Shown piece by piece: positions 27,009 to 35,292 of a DNA stretch of 64,000 nucleotides (positions are counted from its first letter, which is position 1; each line of letters starts with the position of its first letter). Both the position numbers and the translations under genes were made by a program. The notes below the pieces were generated by a model, which saw nothing but the letters and a program-made list of their open reading frames with translations, was not told where the DNA came from and did no database searches. Source of the DNA: Polaribacter dokdonensis (GTDB lineage Bacteria; Bacteroidota; Bacteroidia; Flavobacteriales; Flavobacteriaceae); the NCBI RefSeq assembly GCF_024362345.1, contig NZ_CP101505.1, positions 888,001 through 952,000 of the forward strand, in the 5' to 3' direction.

Positions 27009-28256
27009 TTACGAATTTTTTAATATTTCTTTTTCTAGCATTTCTAAAGCTTTATTTACTGTTTTATCGATTACTCTTCCTCTTGGTTTTCCAAAATTAA
27101 ATTCTTCTACTAAAACTGAGTTTTCTGAAGCTATTGCAATAAAAACAATACCAACACTTTTATCATTGTGATCTTTAGTTGGCCCAGCATTACCTGTTAC
27201 AGCAATTGCATAATCTGATTGTAGTTTTTGCTGTACTCCAATAGCCATTTCTTTAGCTACTTCTTTACTTACAACAGTATTGGTTTCTATAGTACTTTTA
27301 GCTACATTAAGTAAATCTTGCTTGGTTTCTGCAGAATATGCTACTATACTACCTTTAAAATAGGCAGATGAACCTGCTACAGAAACAATTGTTGCTGCAA
27401 TTTTACCACCTGTTAAACTCTCTGCTGTTGCAATTGTTTTATTCTTGTTTTTTAAAAGTGTACCTATTTTATCTTCTAATTTTCCTCCTTCATCAAAACC
27501 ACTTATAATATCTGGTATTAAATTATACAACTTTTCGATTTGCTCATTAATTCCGTTTTCTAATAGAGCTTTATCATCACCTTTTGCAGTTAATCGTAAA
27601 CGAACTCTACCATAATTAGGTAAATATGCTAGTTTGATAAACGATGGCAAATTATTTTCGAATTCTTCTATTCTTTCTGCAACCACACTTTCTCCTTGAC
27701 CATAAGTCATGATTGTTTTATGAACTATATAAGGTAATTTAAATTGTTTTTGAATTTTTGGTAATACTTCATATTTCATTAACCCTTTCATTTCATTAGG
27801 TACACCAGGTAAAGAAACAAAGACAATATTATTTTCGTAAAACCACATTCCAGGAGCTGTTCCATATAAATTTTTTAGCATAGTAGCTTTAGTAGGTAAC
27901 ATACCTTGCAATCTATTAGATTCTCCAAATGGAATTTTATATTTTTTAAATAATTGCTGAATATGATCTACAACATCATTATTCAATTCTAAGTGATCAT
28001 CAAAATAAGAAGCAATAGTATGTTTGGTGATATCATCTTTTGTTGGCCCTAAACCTCCTGTAAGAATTACAATATCTACTCTATCTTGAGCTTCTTTTAA
28101 AGCATTTAAAATATGTTCTTTATCATCTTGGATAGAAGAAATTTGATGCACTGACACACCAATTTTGTTCAACTCTGTTCCTATCCATTGTGAATTGGTA
28201 TCTACAATTTGTCCAATTAAAATTTCATCTCCTATTGTAATTATTTCTGCTCTCAT
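27009..28256 (-). CDS. cinA: CinA family protein (NMN deamidase / competence-damage inducible)
   Basis: 415 residues with two domains. An N-terminal molybdopterin-binding-like COG1058 domain (IGDEILIGQIVDTN, GGLGPTKDDITK) spans about 1-170. A C-terminal NMN amidohydrolase-type domain (ATAESLTGGKIAATIVSVAGSSAYF, NAGPTKD) spans about 255-415. The family recycles pyridine nucleotides. It is the last gene of the purU, FAH, small membrane protein, cinA operon; its start overlaps the preceding stop by one base. Confidence 0.92.
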   Translation of the reverse strand: MRAEIITIGDEILIGQIVDTNSQWIGTELNKIGVSVHQISSIQDDKEHILNALKEAQDRVDIVILTGGLGPTKDDITKHTIASYFDDHLELNNDVVDHIQQLFKKYKIPFGESNRLQGMLPTKATMLKNLYGTAPGMWFYENNIVFVSLPGVPNEMKGLMKYEVLPKIQKQFKLPYIVHKTIMTYGQGESVVAERIEEFENNLPSFIKLAYLPNYGRVRLRLTAKGDDKALLENGINEQIEKLYNLIPDIISGFDEGGKLEDKIGTLLKNKNKTIATAESLTGGKIAATIVSVAGSSAYFKGSIVAYSAETKQDLLNVAKSTIETNTVVSKEVAKEMAIGVQQKLQSDYAIAVTGNAGPTKDHNDKSVGIVFIAIASENSVLVEEFNFGKPRGRVIDKTVNKALEMLEKEILKNS

Positions 28257-28570
28257 TATTTTCCTATTTCATCAATATCAGCATCGCTATTATATTTCTT
28301 TTCTAATTTTTTCCTTAGCAAAATAAATAATCCATAAGGAATAATTATACTTAGTAATACTGATAAATTTCTGTTGTAACTAAAATCTTCTTGAACACTA
28401 AAGTTCGTACTGAAACCATAAATTAAAAGATAGATAAATCGAATTGCAAGTGAAGCAAAGAAACCCAAACAAAAATAAAAGACTTGACTCTTATTGTATC
28501 TTTTGGCCAAATAAACAAAACAACCGCCAATAAATACAGATGCTATAACTTGAAAAATAAAATTACCCAA
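28256..28570 (-). CDS. Small membrane protein of unknown function
   Basis: 104 residues with three hydrophobic segments (about 5-22, 31-52, 68-86) and a charged C-terminal tail (KKLEKKYNSDADIDEIGK). No family is recognised. It lies one base after the FAH gene and overlaps cinA by one base, so it is part of the operon. Translation is supported by that tight coupling and by a normal codon pattern. Confidence 0.62.
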   Translation of the reverse strand: MGNFIFQVIASVFIGGCFVYLAKRYNKSQVFYFCLGFFASLAIRFIYLLIYGFSTNFSVQEDFSYNRNLSVLLSIIIPYGLFILLRKKLEKKYNSDADIDEIGK

Positions 28571-28571
28571 T

Positions 28572-29180
28572 TTATTTAACTCTAATATTAAAAGCTTCTT
28601 TACCTTCTATAACTCCTTTTAAATTATCATTCTCTGAAACTTTTCCAACTCCTGCTGGTGTTCCAGTAAATATTACATCTCCCTTTTTTAAAGTAAAGTA
28701 CTGAGAAACATAAGCAATAAGTTCATCTACTTTCCAAAGCATAGAGGTTGTATTACCATCTTGAACCATTTCATCATTTTTATACAATTGAAAATTCAAA
28801 TCATTGATTTCAAAATTTTCTTTTGGATAAAACTCCCCAATTACAGCACTACCATCAAACGCTTTGGCTTTTTCCCAAGGCAACCCTTTTTCTTTACATT
28901 TAGCTTGTACATCTCTAGCTGTAAAATCGATTCCTAAACCTACCTCATCATAATATTTATGAGCAAACTTGGCATCAATATGTTTACCAACTTTGTTGAT
29001 TTTAACTAAAACCTCAACTTCATAATGAACGTCATTAGAAAAAGGTGGAATGAAAAACGGGTTTTTTCTAGGTAAAATAGCTGAGTCTGGCTTTAGAAAA
29101 ACAACAGGATTTTCTGGCTTTTCATTTGCTAATTCCTCAATATGTTTTGCGTAATTGCGCCCAATGCAAATTATTTTCAT
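28572..29180 (-). CDS. Fumarylacetoacetate hydrolase family protein
   Basis: About 202 residues from the ATG at 29180 (MKIICIGRNYAKHIEEL); a longer start would overlap purU and add non-conserved residues. Family motifs: KPDSAIL, HYEVEVLVKI (metal-binding Glu pair), VGLGIDFTARD, KGLPWEKAKAFDGSAVIGEF and TGTPAGVG. The family hydrolyses or decarboxylates 2-oxo-acid compounds such as oxaloacetate, acylpyruvates or 2-hydroxyhepta-dienedioate; the substrate cannot be set here. It is the second gene of the purU operon. Confidence 0.87.
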   Translation of the reverse strand: MKIICIGRNYAKHIEELANEKPENPVVFLKPDSAILPRKNPFFIPPFSNDVHYEVEVLVKINKVGKHIDAKFAHKYYDEVGLGIDFTARDVQAKCKEKGLPWEKAKAFDGSAVIGEFYPKENFEINDLNFQLYKNDEMVQDGNTTSMLWKVDELIAYVSQYFTLKKGDVIFTGTPAGVGKVSENDNLKGVIEGKEAFNIRVK

Positions 29181-29187
29181 AATTGAA

Positions 29188-30057
29188 TTATTCTCCTGTT
29201 TCAGGAAATACAATTGCCCTGTTTCCAGAAACAATAATTTGGTTATTTAAATGATATTTGACAGCTCTAGCCAAGACTAACTTTTCTGTATCTGCACCAA
29301 TTCTTTTTAATGTTTTGGTTGTACTTTCATGATTTACATGTTTTACATCCTGATCTATAATTGGCCCTTTATCTAAATCTTCCGTTGCATAATGAGCAGT
29401 TGCTCCTATTAGTTTTACACCCCTTTGATATGCCCTTTCATATGGGTTTGCTCCTTGAAAAGCAGGTAGAGAAGAATGATGGATATTAATAATTCTACCT
29501 TGATAATCGTTTATAAAACCAGAAGACAAAACTTGCATATATCTAGCCATAATAATTAAGTCTATATTATTAGCCTCTAACAAATCTCTTACTTGAGCTT
29601 CTTGTTGTAATTTTGTTTCTTTTGATATAGGCAAATGATAAAAAGGAATATTAAACATTTCTGCAACATACCTTAATTTATTATGATTGCTAATAACCAA
29701 CTTTACATTACAATTTAAACCACCCTCTTTCGATCTTTCTAATAAATCATATAAATTATGACTTGTATGAGAAACCATTATAGCTACATTTTGTATTTCA
29801 TCACCATAATTTACAGACCATTTAAATTCTAAAGGATTTGCAAGCGTTAAGAATTCTTCTTCTAAATTAGATTTTGAAATATCTGAACCTTCAGTGTTTA
29901 AGCGAATTCGCATAAAGTAAGTGTTCTCTAAAGCATTTACGTATTGCTGACAGCTTAAAATATTAAATCCTCTTTCGAAAAAGAAACTAGTAATTTTTGC
30001 AACTAAACCTTTTTGGTCTGGACATTGAATTAAAAAAGTTACAATTTGTGAATTCAT
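29188..30057 (-). CDS. purU: Formyltetrahydrofolate deformylase
   Basis: Hydrolyses 10-formyl-THF to formate and THF, balancing one-carbon pools. 289 residues: an N-terminal ACT domain (FLIQCPDQKGLVAKITSFF) and a formyltransferase-like domain with the family HHSSLPAF and AHYATEDLDKGPIIDQD. First gene of a four-gene operon reading leftwards. Confidence 0.94.
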   Translation of the reverse strand: MNSQIVTFLIQCPDQKGLVAKITSFFFERGFNILSCQQYVNALENTYFMRIRLNTEGSDISKSNLEEEFLTLANPLEFKWSVNYGDEIQNVAIMVSHTSHNLYDLLERSKEGGLNCNVKLVISNHNKLRYVAEMFNIPFYHLPISKETKLQQEAQVRDLLEANNIDLIIMARYMQVLSSGFINDYQGRIINIHHSSLPAFQGANPYERAYQRGVKLIGATAHYATEDLDKGPIIDQDVKHVNHESTTKTLKRIGADTEKLVLARAVKYHLNNQIIVSGNRAIVFPETGE

Positions 30058-30097
30058 TTTATTTACCTAAGATTTTATAAATGAAAAGATTTATTGA

Positions 30098-30937
30098 CTA
30101 TGGAATCCATTTTTTTGGAAAATTTGGCTTTCTCTTTTCTAGAAAAGCATCTCTACCTTCTTTAGCTTCATCTGTCATATATGCTAAACGTGTTGCTTCA
30201 CCAGCAAAAACTTGTTGCCCAACCATACCATCATCTGTTAAATTCATGGCAAATTTTAGCATTTTTATTGATGTTGGACTTTTTTCCAAAATTTCTTGAG
30301 CCCATTCATAAGCTGTACTTTCTAATTCATCATGAGGAATTACAGCATTTACCATTCCCATTTCATAAGCTTCTTGAGCAGAATAATTTCTTCCTAAAAA
30401 GAAAATTTCTCTTGCTTTTTTCTGACCCACCATCTTTGCTAAATAAGCAGAACCATAACCACCATCAAAAGAAGTAACATCTGCATCTGTTTGTTTAAAA
30501 ATGGCATTTTCTTTAGAGGCTAAAGTTAAATCGCAAACTACATGTAAACTATGTCCTCCACCAACAGCCCAACCAGGAACCACAGCAATTACTGCTTTTG
30601 GCATAAAACGTATTAACCTTTGGACTTCTAAAATATTTAAGCGATGATAACCATCATCACCTACATAACCTTGATGACCTCTTGCTTTTTGATCTCCTCC
30701 AGAACAAAAAGAATAGACTCCGTCTTTTGTACTTGGTCCTTCTGCAGAAAGTAAAACTACTCCTATTGAAGTATCTTCTCCTGCATCATAAAAAGCATCA
30801 TATAATTCTTTAGTTGTTTTAGGTCTAAAAGCATTTCTAACATTTGGTCTGTTAAATGCAATCCTTGCTACACCATTACATTTTTTATAAGTAATGTCTT
30901 CATATTCTTTAGCAACTTTCCATTCAGGTTGTATCAT
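30098..30937 (-). CDS. menB: 1,4-dihydroxy-2-naphthoyl-CoA synthase
   Basis: Menaquinone pathway enzyme of the crotonase family; it cyclises o-succinylbenzoyl-CoA. 279 residues with IAFNRPNVRNAFRPKT, FCSGGDQ (oxyanion hole), AVGGGHSLHVVCDLTLAS and DGGYGSAYLAKMVG. It is monocistronic with its own -7 element. menD lies 1.7 kb away on the same strand, with two unrelated genes between. Confidence 0.95.
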   Translation of the reverse strand: MIQPEWKVAKEYEDITYKKCNGVARIAFNRPNVRNAFRPKTTKELYDAFYDAGEDTSIGVVLLSAEGPSTKDGVYSFCSGGDQKARGHQGYVGDDGYHRLNILEVQRLIRFMPKAVIAVVPGWAVGGGHSLHVVCDLTLASKENAIFKQTDADVTSFDGGYGSAYLAKMVGQKKAREIFFLGRNYSAQEAYEMGMVNAVIPHDELESTAYEWAQEILEKSPTSIKMLKFAMNLTDDGMVGQQVFAGEATRLAYMTDEAKEGRDAFLEKRKPNFPKKWIP

Positions 30938-30984
30938 ATTTTTGTATTTTGTACGTTCTTGTTACTGATAAAACTTCGTTGTTT

Positions 30985-30992
30985 ACAAAAAT
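30985..30992 (-). promoter_or_regulatory. Candidate -7 element of menB promoter
   Basis: Minus-strand TATTTTTG fits TAnnTTTG, 47 bases upstream of menB. No -33 TTG found at standard distance. Confidence 0.32.
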
Positions 30993-31006
30993 AAACATTC
31001 TAACTT

Positions 31007-32164
31007 ATGATTAAGAAAACGCTATCACTTATATTTTTACTTTTTTGCTTTTATGGTTTTTCTCAAAACATTATAACAAAAGAATTAGAGTCTGATATAT
31101 TAGAAACAAAAAGAAATGTAAAAATTTATATTCCAGAAAATTATGAATTGGACAGTATAAAAAACTATCCTTTAACTGTTGTTTTTGATGAAGAATATTT
31201 ATTTGATACTTATGTTGGTAATGCTAAATTATTTGCTAAAAAAGACAAGGCACCAGAACAAATTATTGTTGGTATTTCTATGAATGAAACAAGAAGTAAA
31301 GATATTTCCTTTGATAGAAATTCTGGAAGATTATCCACATCTGCAAAATATTTTTATGAATTTGTAAGAGATGAAGTTATTTTTTACATGGAAAGTAATT
31401 ATAGAACTTCTCCTTTTATAAGTATTGTTGGGCAAGGCTATTCTGCTAATTTAGTAACTCATTATCTAAAAGAAAATACAGCTTTTATAAATGCATTTAT
31501 TTGTATTAACCCTAGTTTTTCTGATTTTATAGGTCAAGAATTACAATTGTATAATCTGCCAAAATATCTAAAGGAAGACAATACTTTTTATTTCTACACA
31601 AACAACTCAAGTTCATTTTCTAGTGAAAAACAGATAAAAATAGATCAAGTTCAGAAAGGATTATCTGGTTTAGAAATTAAAAATTTTAATGTAGTTAACG
31701 ATGTCATAGAAACACCAAGTGCTGTTTCTGCAATTGGTGAGGCTATACCAAGAGCAATGACTAAAGTTTTTGAGGTGTATTCTGCAATTTCTAATGAGGA
31801 GTATGAGAAAAATATTAAAGAACTTTCACCTGAAGATGCTATTTATTATCTAGAGAACAAATATTTAGAAATTGAATTTCTTTTTGGAACGAATTTAGGC
31901 ATCAGAGAAAAAGACATTTATGCCATTGAAAATATTGTGATTGAAAAAGAAAATGGAGATAAATTAAGAGACTTTGGAAAAATGATTTTAAAGCTTTTTC
32001 CTTCATCACCTTTAGGTGAATATTATATTGGCAGATACTATGAAACAGGTAAAATGTTTAAAAAAGCTTTAAAATATTATAAGATTGGCTATGGTAAGAT
32101 GGATCCTGCAGATCCTAATTCTGACGCCTATTATGAGAATATTTTAAGATTGGGAGGACAATAA
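31007..32164 (+). CDS. Secreted alpha/beta-hydrolase-like protein without nucleophile Ser, plus TPR tail
   Basis: 385 residues with a signal peptide ending about residue 19 (FYGFSQ). Residues about 25-250 resemble the esterase D/IroE-type alpha/beta hydrolase (KRNVKIYIPENYE, YPLTVVFDEEYLF, EQIIVGISMNETRSKD). The nucleophile elbow reads VGQGYSA (141-147) instead of GxSxG: the usual Ser position is Gly144. The C-terminal ~100 residues carry TPR-like helices (GEYYIGRYYETGKMFKKALKYYKIGY). It is monocistronic between men genes on the opposite strand. It is likely a non-catalytic or altered member; the function is unknown. Confidence 0.72.
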   Translation: MIKKTLSLIFLLFCFYGFSQNIITKELESDILETKRNVKIYIPENYELDSIKNYPLTVVFDEEYLFDTYVGNAKLFAKKDKAPEQIIVGISMNETRSKDISFDRNSGRLSTSAKYFYEFVRDEVIFYMESNYRTSPFISIVGQGYSANLVTHYLKENTAFINAFICINPSFSDFIGQELQLYNLPKYLKEDNTFYFYTNNSSSFSSEKQIKIDQVQKGLSGLEIKNFNVVNDVIETPSAVSAIGEAIPRAMTKVFEVYSAISNEEYEKNIKELSPEDAIYYLENKYLEIEFLFGTNLGIREKDIYAIENIVIEKENGDKLRDFGKMILKLFPSSPLGEYYIGRYYETGKMFKKALKYYKIGYGKMDPADPNSDAYYENILRLGGQ

Positions 32165-32187
32165 TTTAGTTGACAGCATCAGAATAA

Positions 32188-32234
32188 GCAGTTGGCAGTC
32201 AAAATTGATTGTAATAATAAAGACTGCAAACTGA
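32188..32234. repeat. Imperfect inverted repeat in convergent intergenic gap
   Basis: Arms GCAGTTGGCAGTC (32188-32200) and GACTGCAAACTGA (32222-32234) pair at 11 of 13 positions around a 21-base loop. A tandem CTGAAGA x2 follows at 32231-32244. The base use differs from the flanking AT-rich sequence. It may be a dispersed intergenic repeat or a terminator substitute. Confidence 0.55.
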
Positions 32235-32262
32235 AGACTGAAGATCGAATACTACAAAATAC

Positions 32263-32685
32263 CTACTTATTTAAAAGCTCAATTCTATCTTCTTTAATTA
32301 CAATTAGCTTTTGTTTGTACAAATTACCAACTGCCTTTTTAAAAGCTTTTTTACTCATTTTCATATGAAAACGTATAGAATCTGGAGAACTTTTATCTGT
32401 AAGCAATAAAAACCCTTCTCTACTATCTTTTAACTTTTGTAAAACTTTTTCCACATCTGAATCAATTACATTTCTAAAACCTTGAGGTCTTAAAGAAACA
32501 TCTATTTTTCCATCTTCTCTAATGTTTTTGATATAGCCAGTAACCTCCATATTTTCTTCTAATGGCTGAAAAACTTCGCTTCTAAAAAGCAAACCATCAA
32601 ACTCTTCATTTATTAAAACTGTGTAACCTAATCCTGTTTCAGTTTCAATAATTAACTGCACTTTATCTCCTTCTTGTAAATCCAT
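32263..32685 (-). CDS. CvfB-like S1 and winged-helix RNA-binding protein, short form
   Basis: 140 residues. Residues 1-70 form an S1-like OB domain (GDKVQLIIETETGLGYTVLIN, GYIKNIREDGKIDVSLRPQG) and residues about 75-138 a winged-helix domain, as in the C-terminal half of CvfB/YitL. Canonical CvfB has about 280 residues with several S1 domains; this is about half, with the N-terminal S1 repeats missing. CvfB homologues affect RNA metabolism and virulence gene expression. Its start overlaps the menD stop by one base, so it is coupled to menD. Confidence 0.72.
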   Translation of the reverse strand: MDLQEGDKVQLIIETETGLGYTVLINEEFDGLLFRSEVFQPLEENMEVTGYIKNIREDGKIDVSLRPQGFRNVIDSDVEKVLQKLKDSREGFLLLTDKSSPDSIRFHMKMSKKAFKKAVGNLYKQKLIVIKEDRIELLNK

Positions 32686-34343
32686 TATTTGATATATTTA
32701 AAATATTCTTTTAAAATTTTATCATTCTCTATACTTGGGGTAAAGATTTCTAAAATTTTAGGTTGATTTGATTCTTTATAAAAATTTTCTAACTCTTCTT
32801 GAACAGAAATTGTTGAAAACGCTTTTTGATACTCAAAATTATGCATTTTGCATAGATGTTCTGCTGTTAAACAATGTGGAGTTTCAAAATATTGAGTTGC
32901 ATTTGTTGTTTTGGGGCCAGGAATAATTTTAAAAATTCCTCCTCCTGAATTATTTACTAAAATAATTCTAAAATTAGTAGGAATGTTTTTATTCCATAAA
33001 CCATTACTATCGTAGAAAAAACTTAAATCTCCAGTAATAAAAACGGTTTGTTTATTGCAAGCAAAAGCTGCTCCAATTGCAGTTGATGTACTACCATCTA
33101 TACCACTTGTACCTCTGTTACAGAAAACCTCTAAGGTTGTATCAATGGTAAACATTTGTCCATATCTAATAATAGCACTATTACTAAATTGCAACTGACT
33201 TTCTTTTGGAATACTTTCTAAAACTTGTTCAAAAACTTTTAAATCTGAATGCTCTATGCTAGCCAAATACTCAGCATGTTTTTGCCTTCTTTTATCTCTA
33301 ATAGCTAACCATTTAGGTTGATAATTACTCTGCTTCTTAGATATAATACTATTAAATTTAGTAAAAAAATCGACTGGTTTCGTTTGTATAAATTCAGACA
33401 AGCAGAAAAAAGTATTTGTTGCTTTCTTTTCATCAATATTCCAATGATGTTTAGGCCGGTAATCTCTTAAGAATCGTTTAATTCTTTTAGAAACAATCAT
33501 ACCACCAAAAGTGATTAAAATATCTGGCTGTAATTCTTTAAACTCTTCATCACCTAAAGAAAAAATTAATTGATCTATAGCGTTTATTGCTTTAGAATGA
33601 TGCAGATTAGATGTGGTTTCAGTAAGTAGAATCACAGAATCATCTTCAGAATACAAATCCATTAATTTATGCAACTCAGTATCTGGATAATTAACGCCAA
33701 TTACTAGCATCTTTTTTTCTGCTGAATTCCAAATTTTGGCCAATTCTGAATAATTAATATTAGAATTATCTAATGAACTACTGCTTATATGAGGAAAATG
33801 AAAATTACTTAATTGATTTACAGTTTCGTACAAAGGCTCATCAAAAGGAACATTTATATGTACAGGACCTTTATTAGAGTTTGCCAACTGCAAAGCCTCA
33901 CCAATTAATTGTGCATTTCTGGTTTTGAACTTAGGATTCTCTATAAGGTTAGCTGAAAATAAAATATGATTTTCAAATACGTTTTCCTGACGAATTGTTT
34001 GACCATCACCAATATCTATTAAATGTTTTGGCCTATCTGCAGAAATTACAACTAAAGGAATATTACTATAAAAAGCCTCTGAAATTGCAGGATAATAATT
34101 TAGTAATGCAGAACCAGAAGTACATAAAACTGCCACTGGCTTTTGTGTTTGCTGTGCTATACCTAAAGCAAAAAAAGCTGCACATCTTTCATCTACAACA
34201 CTTAACGTTTCTATTTCTGGATGGTTAGAAAAACCAATCGTTAAAGGCGCATTTCTAGAACCTGGAGAAATAACTACTGTATCAACATTAAATTGTTGAC
34301 AGGCTGCTATTACTAATTGTGCAAGTTCTTTTTTTGGATACAT
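32685..34343 (-). CDS. menD: 2-succinyl-5-enolpyruvyl-6-hydroxy-3-cyclohexene-1-carboxylate synthase
   Basis: Thiamine-diphosphate enzyme that adds 2-oxoglutarate to isochorismate in menaquinone synthesis. About 552 residues from the ATG at 34343 (MYPKKELAQLV); an upstream TTG adds three residues and is less likely. Landmarks: ISPGSRNAPLT, the active-site VDERCAAFFALG, CTSGSALLNYYPA, ISADRPKHL, and GTSGIDGS plus TGDLSFFYDSNGLW for ThDP/Mg binding (GDLxFxxDxN). Coupled to the downstream S1-type gene. Confidence 0.95.
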   Translation of the reverse strand: MYPKKELAQLVIAACQQFNVDTVVISPGSRNAPLTIGFSNHPEIETLSVVDERCAAFFALGIAQQTQKPVAVLCTSGSALLNYYPAISEAFYSNIPLVVISADRPKHLIDIGDGQTIRQENVFENHILFSANLIENPKFKTRNAQLIGEALQLANSNKGPVHINVPFDEPLYETVNQLSNFHFPHISSSSLDNSNINYSELAKIWNSAEKKMLVIGVNYPDTELHKLMDLYSEDDSVILLTETTSNLHHSKAINAIDQLIFSLGDEEFKELQPDILITFGGMIVSKRIKRFLRDYRPKHHWNIDEKKATNTFFCLSEFIQTKPVDFFTKFNSIISKKQSNYQPKWLAIRDKRRQKHAEYLASIEHSDLKVFEQVLESIPKESQLQFSNSAIIRYGQMFTIDTTLEVFCNRGTSGIDGSTSTAIGAAFACNKQTVFITGDLSFFYDSNGLWNKNIPTNFRIILVNNSGGGIFKIIPGPKTTNATQYFETPHCLTAEHLCKMHNFEYQKAFSTISVQEELENFYKESNQPKILEIFTPSIENDKILKEYFKYIK

Positions 34344-34366
34344 GAAAATCAATAGAGATTTAAATG

Positions 34367-34374
34367 CAAAGTTA
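34367..34374 (-). promoter_or_regulatory. Candidate -7 element of menD promoter
   Basis: Minus-strand TAACTTTG fits TAnnTTTG, 23 bases before the menD ATG. No standard -33. Confidence 0.35.
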
Positions 34375-34395
34375 CGAAGAGATAAATATTTAAAA

Positions 34396-34436
34396 GAAAA
34401 AAAAGCCAGAAACTAAAAGGTTTTTAATTTCTGACT
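34396..34436 (-). terminator. Intrinsic terminator of fsa
   Basis: Minus-strand arms GTCAGAAA / TTTCTGGC (one mismatch, G-T pairing) with an A/T-rich loop followed by a run of Ts. It lies 26 bases after the fsa stop. Confidence 0.65.
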
Positions 34437-34461
34437 TTCTATAGAAAATATTGTTGTGGAT

Positions 34462-35115
34462 TTAGTTTCCTTTATTAAAATCTGCTAAAAATTTAGCCAA
34501 ACCAATATCTGTTAATGGGTGCTTTAATAAACCTTCAATAGCACTTAAAGGACCAGTCATAACATCTGCACCAATTTTAGCACAATCAATAACATGCATT
34601 GTGTGTCTTACAGAAGCTGCTAAAATTTCAGTTTCAAAACCATAGTTGTTGTAAATTGTTCTAATTTCTGCAATTAAGTTTAAACCATCTGTAGAAATAT
34701 CATCTAATCTACCAATAAAAGGAGATACATAAGTTGCACCTGCTTTGGCTGCTAATAAAGCTTGCCCAGCAGAAAAAACTAAAGTTACATTTGTTTTAAT
34801 TCCTTTTGATGAGAAATACTTACAAGCTTTAATTCCGTCTTTAATCATAGGTAATTTTACTACAATCTGAGGATTTAAAGCTGCTAATGCTTCACCTTCT
34901 TTAACCATTCCATCAAAATCTGTAGAAATAACCTCTGCAGAAACATCTCCATCTACTAATTCACAAATTGCTTTATAATGATTGATGATATTATCTTGAC
35001 CAGTAATACCTTCTTTAGCCATTAATGATGGGTTAGTTGTTACACCATCTAAAACACCTAAAGCTTGTGCTTCTTTAATCTGCTCTAAATTAGCAGTATC
35101 TACGAAAAATTTCAT
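34462..35115 (-). CDS. fsa: Fructose-6-phosphate aldolase / transaldolase
   Basis: 217 residues in the small transaldolase (FSA/MipB) subfamily. Signatures: [27 protein letters not shown], Schiff-base Lys in VVKLPM (about residue 85), [16 protein letters not shown]. Either transaldolase or fructose-6-phosphate aldolase activity is possible in this family; the two are not distinguished by eye. It has its own promoter element and terminator and so is likely monocistronic. Confidence 0.92.
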   Translation of the reverse strand: MKFFVDTANLEQIKEAQALGVLDGVTTNPSLMAKEGITGQDNIINHYKAICELVDGDVSAEVISTDFDGMVKEGEALAALNPQIVVKLPMIKDGIKACKYFSSKGIKTNVTLVFSAGQALLAAKAGATYVSPFIGRLDDISTDGLNLIAEIRTIYNNYGFETEILAASVRHTMHVIDCAKIGADVMTGPLSAIEGLLKHPLTDIGLAKFLADFNKGN

Positions 35116-35141
35116 GCTTTGAAAATTAAATTTATTTTCGT

Positions 35142-35149
35142 CAAAGATA
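35142..35149 (-). promoter_or_regulatory. Candidate -7 element of fsa promoter
   Basis: Minus-strand TATCTTTG fits TAnnTTTG, 26 bases upstream of the fsa start. Confidence 0.35.
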
Positions 35150-35268
35150 AAAAACTATGACTTTTCTAAAGGGCATTCCCAAATTATTTTTCACACAAAA
35201 TAGTAACAATTAAAATGCTTATATTTTGTTAAATATCAACTCAATTCGTTTTTACTTTTTAAAACCTT

Positions 35269-35276
35269 TACTTTTG
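35269..35276 (+). promoter_or_regulatory. Candidate -7 element of the lipoprotein gene
   Basis: TACTTTTG, 16 bases before the TTG start at 35293. The -33 region has no TTG. Confidence 0.38.
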
Positions 35277-35292
35277 TAGAAAAGAGCGTATT

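Noticed and set aside
31007..32164. MenH for the alpha/beta hydrolase between men genes
   Set aside because: It has a signal peptide, lies on the opposite strand, has a TPR tail and lacks the catalytic serine, so it cannot be cytosolic MenH.
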